A program made the position numbers and the translations under genes. From positions 248,001-312,000 of the forward strand of contig JAPMXV010000046.1 in assembly GCA_026936335.1 (NCBI GenBank): a stretch of DNA of 64,000 bases. The letters run 5' to 3'. The notes under the pieces are model-generated. The model searched no databases. It had not been told where the DNA came from and saw only the letters and a program-made list of their open reading frames with translations. Numbering within the stretch: position 1 is the first letter of the stretch; each line of letters begins with the position of its first letter. Source of the DNA: Mantamonas sphyraenae. Lineage: Eukaryota > CRuMs > Mantamonadidae. Shown here in pieces: positions 54,805-64,000 of the stretch.

Positions 54805-57074
54805 TCACAGTTCCTTCTTGTCGTGCTCTGCAGACTCGTCGGCCACGGTGGGCACCTTCGGTGAGGCGTGCGGAACGAGCTCGGCCTCGCAGGACATCCT
54901 CAAGCCATTCCTCGATGGACTCCTCGTCAAAGCGGCCCACAAAGGGCACATACACCTTGCGACGTGCGTTCATGACGACCACGCCCGGGTAGCCCGAGCT
55001 GTAGTGCAGACTCTCGAGGAACTTGTACTGCTTGGCTCCGTCCAGCCACACAAAGCGGAACGGCTTGCCCTTGACGGCGGTGCGCACCTTTTCCATGCGA
55101 GCCAACACACCTGCACGCTCCGTTGCATCCTGGTCGATGGTGTCCATCAGGACCACCACACACAAACCGGTGCGCTTGACACAGCGTGACTCAAACGCCT
55201 CCTGGGTCGTCAACTGCACAATCTCTGCGTCCTCCTGCTCGCTGGCAGAGGCAGCTGCAGTGCCGTCTGTGGTGCCATCGTCACTCGCAGGCGCAATGGC
55301 ACTCAGGAACTGGGCAATGGCTGCGCGCTTGAGCGGGCCCTGGTACGGCGAAAATTGCAGCTGCTGCTCGTCCACGCTGGCCTCCCGCTTGTCCTCGGGC
55401 ACCACCGCCACATACAAGGCGGGCACCTTGCTCACCTGGAACTGCTTCATCATGGCCTCATCCTCGGCGCTGGCCTCGTAGAACACCAGGCGACCCTCAA
55501 ACTCGGCCGCAAGGGACTTGAACATCGGCTTCCCGGGCGTTTTGGTGAACAGAATCACCTTGCTTTGGCCTCCGTCGTCCGTGAAGCGTGCACGCATGTT
55601 GATGCCCGACAGATCCTGGACCAGGTTGGGCATGCTGTTGATGGCAAACTGCGACAGTCCCTGCGACGTGCGCGGACCCTGGTAGTCCTGCGGGTTGCGC
55701 TTCTCCGCCACCCCGTGCGGGAACAACTTGATCGTTGGGTAGCCTTGGACGCCGTGTTGGCTGCACAGCGCCTTGTTTGCATCGCAGTCCACTGCCCCGA
55801 AGCGCACGATCCCTCGCAGCGAGTTTGCTGCACGGGCCCACTCGGGCGCCAGTCGCTTGCAGTGGCCACACCCTGCCGTTGTCGTCGTCCATCGTGTTGA
55901 TTTGCGGCGCAACACAAGTGTGCGTGTGTGTGTGTGTGTGTCAGTGCCTGCTTTGCCGTCTCCCCGCTCTTCAGCTACGCCGAGCTCACACTCCACACAC
56001 TTACAGGGTGCATAGAATTCCACCATGATCATGTCCTTGCGCTGCAACACTTCGGCTGCAAAGTTGTTCTGGTCCAGTTTGATGGATGCAGGCTGTGTGG
56101 CACGCTGGCCGCCGCTTCCGCTTTTCTTGTTGCCTCGTGTTGCTTCTCCCTCCTTGGCCTTGGGTGCTGCGTATCCCGTCAGGAACATGCTCAGAGGAAG
56201 CGCCTTGATCTTGTCCTGTGGAGTGGATGTGTGAGTTGGCGTGTGTGCCGAGTGTGTCCGTGCTGCACATTGCGTGTCGCCCTTTGGTTTTTCCGTCACT
56301 TTCCGCCGCTGACGACGTCATCCGTCTCCCTGTGTTTCCGCCCCTCCCCCCCGTCCCCATCCCAAAACTTACGGTGTATCGGTGCACCTTTGGCTCTCCC
56401 TCGCTCTGAGGCTGGAGCACAAGCAGGGTGGGAGTGGAATCCACGTCGTATTTGGCCATGAGATCCTGTGCTGCTTCGGTGCTCTTGTGCAGCTGGCCAA
56501 ACACCAATCGGCCCTTGAACTCCAGGCTCATGGCTTTGTACAGCGTGGCTGTGCGTGCCTTGTCGGTAAAGAGCACAACACGTGCCAAATCCGCAGGCGA
56601 ACTGCTCATGAACTTGGCAAAGTCGTCGTTGGACGCCAGCTGGTGCACGTATGTCTCCGGCAGCTGGGCGGTGGCAAAGCTGACCATGGAGCGCACGTCG
56701 CGCGCTCCATTGTAATCCAGCGGCGTGCGCGAGTTGCTGGTGAACACTTTGATGGTGGGGAAGCCTTGGATGCCGTACTGGCCAGCCAGGGATCGGTGTG
56801 TGTCTGCGTCGACGGCTGCCACCTTGACAATGCCCTTGAGATTGGTCGCCACCTTTTCGTAGATGGGCGCCAGGTTCTTGCAGTGGCCACACCAGTTGGC
56901 GTAGAACTCAACAATCCACACGTGCTGATCAAACACTTGATCAAAGTTGCTTGGCGTCAGCGTGATGACGTTGGAGCCGTACTCGTACAGCGCCTCGCTC
57001 GGCCGCACACACACCACTGCACACACAAGCAGCAGAAGCGTCGCCTTCATGCTCACTCTCGTGCTCGTCTTCAT
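54805..57074 (-). CDS. Protein disulfide isomerase with two thioredoxin domains (P5/PDIA6-like), apparent frame break near the C-terminus
   Basis: Exons in transcript order 57074-56373, 56215-56005 and 55872-54805, about 659 residues. A signal peptide (MKATLLLLVCAVVCV; ATG at 57050 is an alternative start) precedes two thioredoxin domains, each with WCGHC: FYANWCGHCKNLAP and FYAP|WCGHCKRLAPEW, the second split by an intron inside the active-site codon W. FPTIKVF and YPTIKLF carry the cis-proline. A further thioredoxin-like region follows. In the frame read through exon 3 the protein would run on into basic sequence. Shifting one base near 54880-54900 gives an acidic tail ending KKEL and TGA at 54805, a KDEL-type ER retrieval signal. 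I take the latter as real. Confidence 0.87.
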
Positions 57075-57149
57075 TGTCTCTCTGTTGCTTCAACGGCGAT
57101 GGGATTCGGGTGGGGCTGCCTGCGCGCGGCTCTGCGCCCCCCAAACAAA

Positions 57150-60100
57150 ATGTCCTCCGATCAACACAACGCCCCTGTTGAATTGGACAACCTGGACATG
57201 GAGTTTGATCGTACGTGCCACTTGTCGCACCCGTTTTCCATCATCCTTCTCACCCTCGTTCGTCGTTGCTCACACACACGCCTTTGCCATGTTCCCACCG
57301 CTGCAGCCGAGAGCCTGTCTGCCGCTGTCGACGAGACCACAGGTTCGGTGCGGAGCCACCGCACTGCATCGAGTGCTGCGCCCCCGCCTCCGCCGTCCAA
57401 TGGGCCACCCATGGACAACGAGCGCGTGGGAACGCTGACCAAGAAGAAGGCGGAGCAGGCACGCACATCGGTCGCCCAGTACTATGCTGGCGGTGGCGTG
57501 GGACCTGCGCGAGACTTTCACGAACGCACCCGAAGCCAACAGCGTACGTGTGCTTGTGCAGTGTGTTGAGGGGACCCTTTCGTTGCGCGGCAACTGCCTG
57601 CCAAAACACCACTCGGCCCCTTCGCGCTTTGCGTTGGCGCCTCCTTGGAAACGGCTTCACGTTCCAACGCCCTGGGCGTCCATCGACTCACACTGCCTCT
57701 TCCCCCTTCCGGTCTACTTGCTGCATGTGCGGCACTGAATACATGCGTGGCTGCCCCCGTGCCCACTTGCCACACACACTCTCACAGAGTCGCAACAAGG
57801 CGAAATTTCGGACGGCACAGGGACACAGCGCCTGCGCGCCCACGTGCTCCTCAAACGCCAATGGGAGGAGCGTGTGGGCCCGTCCATCGACGACAAACAA
57901 GTCATTGCGTCTGTGCGCAGGTACGTTGCGTGTCTTTGTGTCTTTTGCCAGGCCGTGGCCGCGTAGTTTCGAGTTGCACCGCCAGTCGTCCAAGATCTCA
58001 CTCACTCACGCTCGCCTTCCCCGCCGCCCCCACGCCTGCACCTGCACAGGTACCGCGACGAAGATCAGCAAGAAGTCAAGAAACAGAGCTATGGCATCGA
58101 AGCCGACGACCTGGATGCCATGATTGTGCGCAAGTACACAAAGAACAACGCGGACATCATCAACAAAGTCAATGTCGAGGGTGGCCGACGCATCCAGGAG
58201 GTCATTGACGAGGAGCAGGCTGCATTGAACGCACAGGAGGAGGCACGCAACGACTCCAAGTTGCGCAGGGCCTCGGAGCTCCTGCGTGGCTCAAAGACCC
58301 TCAGCAGCAAGAAGAAGCGCGAGCTCACTGACATTGAACGCCTCTACCTCGCTCGTGTCTGGCTCGAAGACTCCATCAACGGCCGTGAGCCGAAACTCCA
58401 TCGCATTGGCATCCGTCCCGTCAAGTAAGTGTGCCTGTGCACGTGGCATCGTGCCCATCCCATCCCAAACTTCCCCCACCCCCCCCCGTGCGACCCCCAA
58501 CCTTTGGCTCACCCATCTGTGTTTCCTCTCCCTGCACAGAGCCTACCGCTTGCAGATGTCCATTGAGTACCGCCGCTTCATGAAGCTCGTCATCTTTCTT
58601 CACATGTGCATGTCGTTGTTGGAGGCACCCAACGAGCGCGTGGGCCTTTCGGCGACGGTGGAGGCGTGGTACCCGTTCATGCTGCTTCTTGAGGCGGCGT
58701 TTTCCATCATCTACATTGTCGACGTCCTTTTGCGTCTCTACCACATGGGTTACCGCCGCTACTTTGCCCGCAAGTGGAACTGGACCACCACCCTGGTGGT
58801 GGCGGCCATCACAACCGACATCTACTTTGCTATCACCACCGGCTCCACCTTTCGCTTCTCCCGCGCCTTGCGGCCGGCCCTACTCTTTACGTACAGTATC
58901 ACCATGCGTCGGTTCTTCCTGCTGGTTGTCGAGAGCCTGCCGGCCATCATCGAAGTGTCTGTTCTGCTCGGCTTTGTGCTGCTCATGTACGCAATTACAG
59001 GCGTCGAGCTGTTCAAGGACCTGTACCCGAGCACGTCGGCACGCACGACGGGCACGTTCACAAGCACCTCCGAGGCCATCATGACTCTGTACATCATGCT
59101 GAGCATGGAAAACTACCCGCAGGTCATGTACCCGGCGCTGCAGCGCACCATGTGGAGCTCTGCGTACTTTATGAGCTTCATTGTCCTCTCTGTGTTCATC
59201 ATTCTCAGTGTGCTCACGGCCGTGCTGTTCCAAAAGTACAAGGCGGAGCGCAAGGAGGTGTTTCTGCACCAGCGCATCCGCGAGCGCAAGGCCCTCGTCG
59301 CCGCCTTCTTTTCCCTCTCGCAGACAGGCGAAAGCGACGCCCACGACCTCAGCTTCTGGGACAAGCAGGTGGTCACCCTGCAACAATGGAAGGACCTGCA
59401 CCAGGCTGTGGACCCCAGCACACCCACCGACCAGATTGTCAAGATGTTTGACACCGTCGACACCCACGAGGTGGGCACACTCAACGTGATGCAGTTCTTT
59501 GAGATGTGCGATCTGCTGCGCTTCCGCTCCAGGCCCCTCATGACCTTCCAGCGCGACCAGCTCAGTTCGGAGTGGGCCGAGCGGTACATCGAGAACGCCC
59601 TGTTTGCCAACTCGGTCAAAGCCGTCATCATCCTCAACACGGTGGTGCTGATTGTGGCCGGCGAGTTGCACGACAGCACCTACGCCACCATGCTGGAGAT
59701 CGTCGATCTGGTCCTGCTGGGCTTCTTTTTCGTGGAGATGTGCCTCAAACTTGCAGGTCTGGGCCCGTCGGGCTTCTTCCGCCGCAGCAAGTGGAACACC
59801 TTTGACATGGTCATCCTCATCGCCTCCCTCACAGGCCAGATTTGCTTCTGGAGTGGCGCGCTGTCCGTGCGCCTGGCTTTTATCCGTGCGTTGCGACTGC
59901 TGAAGTATGCAAAGACGGTGCCTCGCTTCGAGCGCTTCGTGGACACATTTACGCGTGTGCTCTCGCCCATTCTTGCGCTGACGGGCATTGTGCTGCTTGT
60001 GTTCTACACGTACGCCATCGTGGGCATGGAGCTGTTTGGCGGCACCGTGTTGATGGTCGCCGACGATCCCGAGCACTACACCAACTTCAACTCGTTTCCG

Positions 60101-60739
60101 TTTGCCATGATGGCGCTGTTCCAACTGCTGACCCAATCGAACTACCACGACATCCTGTTTGCGGCCATGAAGCAGGTGCCGTACTCCTGGGTCTACTTTT
60201 TGTCGTTCAACTTCATCGTGGTTTTGTGCATTGTCAACCTGCTCGTGTCCGTGGTCATTGAGTTTTTCCTCAAGGAGCAAGAACAAGCGGACAAGAGTGC
60301 CCAGATGGAGCAGCTCAAGGCAGGCGTGTCTCGTCCGCGCAGCAAAATCAGCCGCCGCGACCCGGCCTGGATTGAAACACAAAACTCGCGGACGGGATTC
60401 ACCGACGGCCTGGGCATGGACGAAAGCGTGGATTTGGAACGTAGCAGGGAGTTGCCCACCACACCAGTGGCGTCGGATGGCCACCTGCCGCCTGTGGCCG
60501 AGGACGTGACGGAGGAGATTGAAGACGAGGCGTCGCTCGACGGCGACGAGGAGGAGGAAGAGCATGGCCGCTTCACCACCGCCCTGTACAACTATGCGGC
60601 CACAGAGACGAGCCAGTGCGACATCACTGTGGGCGACCAGGTGGAGGAGCTGGTCGTGGAAACCGATTGGTCGTACATCAACAATATCAGCACGGGCAAG
60701 GAGGGATGGGTGCCCAGCAACTACCTGGACGAAGGGTAG
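57150..60739 (+). CDS. Two-pore channel (TPC-type, 2 x 6 TM) with a C-terminal SH3 domain
   Basis: Exons 57150-57210, 57307-57543, 57788-57920, 58050-58424 and 58540-60739 give 1,001 residues. The first ~270 residues are hydrophilic. Repeat I (~275-505) and repeat II (~605-840) each show six hydrophobic segments and a pore loop. S4 of repeat II has regularly spaced arginines (RLAFIRALRLLKYAK), and pore II contains NFNSFPFAMMALFQLL. The I-II linker (QIVKMFDTVDTHEVGTL) resembles an EF-hand remnant. Residues 945-1001 form an SH3 domain (ALYNYAATETSQCDITVGD ... GWVPSNYL). TPCs conduct Na+ or Ca2+ from endolysosomes in response to PI(3,5)P2 or NAADP. The SH3 domain is not part of known TPCs to my knowledge. 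It is divergent from the isomerase gene (75 bp). Confidence 0.9.
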
Positions 60740-60779
60740 GTCATTCATCAAATGTAGGATGCAGGAACACCACTGCTCT

Positions 60780-63700
60780 CTATTTTTTGTCAGAAGGCAC
60801 GCGCAGGTTTTCGCGCGCCTTGTTGAGGATCTTCGAGTCGATTTGTGGGTAGCGTGGGTAGCGCTTGAGCACCTTGTGGCACACGTCGATCGCTTCGACG
60901 TAGCGCTTGGCCTTGAGCAGGTTGAAGGCCAGGCGGTAGCCCACCTCGGGGTTGTTTTCGTTGGACATTTCCCAGGCGCGATCGTAGTATGCGGCTGCGT
61001 CTGCGTATGCGCCCTCCTTCTCCATGATCAGGCCCAGATACTCTTGGCACTTGACGCTGGACCTGTTGATGCCTTCGATCTTGCGCAGGAAGCCCGCCGC
61101 GAGGTCGTACTTTCCGTTCTGCACGTACACGTCCGACAGCATGAGGTAGAGACGTTCGTACTCGTCGGCGTCCTCGTGGTTGTACGTGTGCTGGTTGTTG
61201 ATGTTGCGCAGCAGGTTCTTGGCCTTTTGCGCGCTGCCCATGCCGATGTACGCCGTGGCCATGGCCAGCGGCACCACCAGGCTGTCGTCCTCGTTGCTGA
61301 GGGGAATCAGCATCTCCAGCGCCTTTTCAAAGTTGTCCTTTGTGCCGTTGCGCATGAGGACGTACGCAGGAAGCACCCTGTACTTCATCACCTCGTCCTT
61401 ACGCGGCAGCTCCTGGATGAGGCGCTGTGCGCTCTTGATGGACTCGGCGGAGGACGAGACGTTTCCGCTTCCGCTTCCGCTGCTGCTGCCTCCGCTGCTG
61501 CTGCCCGACGCGTTTTCAAAGGCGTCGTGCGAGAGCTTGTCCATGCTGAGAAAGATCTTGACCATGTGGTAGATTGCGTCTTCGCCCCAGGTTGCATCGC
61601 GTCGTGCCGCGTTGAGCTCGAGCAGAGCCTCCTGCAGGTTGTTGCAGTGCATGAGATAGAGGCCGTGGGCATAGTGGTAGCCTGCCTCAAACTTGGCCTT
61701 GGGCGAAGAGGCCTCTGCGCCCTCGAGGTACTTGTTGGCGGCCTTGAGGTTGCCTGCGCGTCGCAGGAGGTCGATGAGACGCACGAGGGCTGTGTAGTGT
61801 GTGGGCTTGTTGCTCAGCAGGGTCTCGAAGCTGTGTGTGGCCTCGCTGATCTTGCCCATTTTGAACATGAGATCGGCCATCATCATGAGGGCCTCCTCGT
61901 TGCTGGGCTCCATGCGCAGCAGGTGGACGCAGTGGTCGCGGGACTGGTCAAGCTCGCCGCGACCCAGATGAAGCTGGGCCACAGCCATCATGGCTTTGCT
62001 GTTGGCGCGGTTGTGGCGCAGGGCGTCGTTGTAGTAGGTAAACGCGTTCTCGTACGAGCGCTTGCTGCGGTGGAATTCGGCCAGGTCGAAGCAGATGTCG
62101 CTGAGCACCTCATTCTGGGCAGAGACAAGCTCCTTCTGCTCGCCCTTGATCATGTTGATGACGGTCTGCTGTGTGGAACGGGCGGTGCCGAGGTCCTCGA
62201 TGGCGGCGTCGATGAGCTTCTCGCCCTGGTGGACCTGCGAGAGGAGGCGCAGGAACTTGACGTCCCAAATAAAGGTTTGCACGTCGTCGCCGTCCTTGCT
62301 CTCGTCCTTGAGGGCGGCGTTGAGGACGTAGGTGCTCTTGCTGTACTGCTTGAGGCGTTTGTACAGGACGGCGAGGTCATAGCGCAGGGCAAACTTGCGC
62401 GGGTCGGCCTGGACGGCTGCTTCGTAGTACTCAATGGCCTTGCCATAGTCGTGGGTACTGACGAGGGCGCGTCCGATCTTGCTGGCGAGGGCGGCGTCTT
62501 TGGGATCGAGCTCGAGGGCGGATTCGTATGCGGCGACGGCAGCTTCGGGATCCTGGATGCGCATGTTTGCGTCGCCGAGGAGGATGTACGTGTGTGTGCT
62601 GGGGTTGACCTCGGCCATGTTTTCGTAGCAGCGTACGTAGGCCTTGCGGTTCTTGCGATGCTGCAGGTAGATTTCAGCCATTTCGGTCTTGGCCTTCATG
62701 TAGTGGGGCATCTTGTGGGTGATGGAGTCGAGGGTTTCGAGGGCGCTCTCGATGGCGCCGCGGAGGACGGCAAACTTTGCGTTGGCAATGAGGACGCGCA
62801 CGTGTTCGCTGGTGCCCTGAAACTCGTTGAGGGCATCCTGCAGGGCCTTGGCCGCCTCGTGGTTGCGTCCGCTGCGTGCATAGACCTCACCGAGCTCGAG
62901 GTAGAGGGAGCAGCGGAGATGAAGGGGCACGTCGCCGTAGACGGAGGCCTGGGCACGGGAGCTGCCCGGATCAGTGACGCCCGGGAGCTTCATGCCGGCC
63001 TCGAGCACCTGAAGGGCCTCGTCCATGTTGCCTACTTTCTGGTTGACCTTTGCGGTGATGAGGTGGTACAAGGGCGACTCGCGCACTTCAAAGTTGTGGC
63101 TGAGAGCCATGCTGAGGGCCTCAGAGGCGGCACGGTACTGGTTCTGGTGGAGGAGGATCTGTGTGCGCAGAAGGTGGGCCTCGGAAAAGTCGCTCTTGAG
63201 GCGGAAGCATGTGTTTGCTGCGCTTTCGGCCTCGTCCATGCGGTTGGCGAGATAGTGGGCTTTGGCGAGGAGATGCTGGCCCTGAATGTTGCCCGGCAGG
63301 TGTTTGACAATGAGTTTGAGGAGGGAGGTGGCGCGCTTGAGGACAGGGTGGGGCGGGTCGCTGGGGTCCGCGGGCTCGGAGCCACAGAAGGAGAGGAGCT
63401 GGGTGGCAATGGAGACCATGAAATCGGCATCGAAGCGGTAGTAGTAGTAGTGGTCGTGGGCCATGGTCTTGAGGTCCTTGACATGGAGAGTCATGGCCTC
63501 GATGAGCAACTGCAAACACTTCTTGTTGCTCTTGGTGCCCTTGCGCCTGCGCAAGAGGAGGGCGTTGAGGTAAACGGCCATGGAGGTTTTGCCGACGGTG
63601 GTTTCGATGTCCGAGAGGAACTCGAGCTGCTGCTGGGCGTCCTCAACGTTGCCCTGGAGGATTTGGCAGTGGATGATGCCGTTGAGAGCCTCCATGTTGA

Positions 63701-64000
63701 GCTGGTCGACCTTGAAGGCGGCGCGATACGAGGCCATGGCAGTCTGCAGGTCGTTGAGCATGATGTGGATGAGGCCGTGTTCGGTGGAGAACTGGCTGTT
63801 GTTGGGTTCGAGCTGCAGGGCCTTTTCCACGTACTGAAGGGAGGCGTTGAGAACTCTGCAAGGGCGGGTGTGTCAGTCGAGTGGAAGGGGGGTGGGACCG
63901 GGTGCCGCGGGTTCACGTACTGAGTGGATCGGCCGCTGAGACGGACCACAGGTTGGACAACCTGGAGGTAGAGGGCGCCATTGGCAGGCTCTGAACGCTC
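60780..64000 (-). CDS. TTC21B: TTC21/IFT139, intraflagellar transport complex A subunit; 5' end outside window
   Basis: Visible exons: 63921-64000 (partial) and 63855-60780, joined by a 65 nt intron (GTACGT...TTGCAG) in frame. More than 1,040 residues are almost entirely TPR helices. The C-terminus matches TTC21 closely: VKCQEYLGLIMEKEGAYADAAAYYDRAW, NPEVGYRLAFNLLKAKRYVEAIDVC and ILNKAREN. IFT139 is a peripheral IFT-A subunit needed for retrograde transport and ciliary membrane protein entry, so its presence implies the organism builds a cilium. A serine/glycine insert is encoded near 61450-61510. The stop lies 41 bp from the convergent channel gene. Confidence 0.93.

Noticed and set aside
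60519-63923. 1,134-codon open frame on the + strand antisense to IFT139
   Set aside because: It has no family motifs, overlaps the end of the channel gene, and is a shadow of strong codon bias in the real minus-strand TPR gene.
1-64000. Transposable element or viral insertion
   Set aside because: No transposase, reverse transcriptase, integrase, capsid or terminal inverted repeats with target-site duplications were seen; the repeats present are duplications of host genes.

Overview
This is a gene-dense nuclear segment of a unicellular, almost certainly flagellated eukaryote. The evidence is spliceosomal GT-AG introns in most genes, use of all three standard stop codons, and eukaryote-only proteins: CAND1, VPS18, exocyst EXOC4, PCF11, THOC2, VAMP7, RPA3, eL20, RTF2, SPT2 and a two-pore channel. 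A TTC21/IFT139 homologue implies a cilium. I do not assign a species. I count 25 protein-coding genes, two cut by the window ends. Typical spacing is 10-250 bp. Introns are short, many between 50 and 180 nt, with donors like GTRNGT and acceptors very often CACAG or GCAG.

Layout. 1-12.7 kb: 3' end of CAND1, a signal-peptide/beta-propeller/multi-TM protein, an acidic protein of unknown role, a 13-finger C2H2 protein and VPS18. 12.7-20.9 kb: an RCC1-repeat plus coiled-coil protein, a CWH43-like membrane protein, a small SCAMP-like four-TM protein and a tail-anchored RidA-like protein. 20.9-31.4 kb: a 1.43 kb inverted duplication of the ribosomal protein eL20 (RPL18A) gene flanks EXOC4, PCF11 and a gene-free AT-richer island. 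31.3-39.4 kb: THOC2, a glutamate dehydrogenase and VAMP7. 39.6-42.9 kb: two direct copies of RPA3 with a propeller/membrane-anchor gene between them. 42.9-50.3 kb: a 2,346-residue surface protein with reelin-like, C-type-lectin-like and IPT/TIG-like modules. 50.4-64 kb: RTF2, SPT2, a kelch protein, a two-thioredoxin-domain disulfide isomerase, a two-pore channel ending in an SH3 domain, and IFT139.

There is no operon logic. The genes cover RNA 3' processing and export (PCF11, THOC2), membrane traffic (VPS18, EXOC4, VAMP7, SCAMP-like), replication and chromatin (RPA3, RTF2, SPT2), cilium transport and housekeeping. The most interesting points are the domain fusions (channel+SH3, membrane-anchored RidA, reelin-like receptor with a PPxY tail, propeller+multi-TM), the two recent gene-sized duplications, some extremely short intron candidates including ATG-only first exons, and several one-base frame breaks in otherwise conserved genes. 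The last may be sequence errors.

All exon joins were placed by hand from frame continuity and splice consensus. Functions rest on recognised family motifs, not on a database search.
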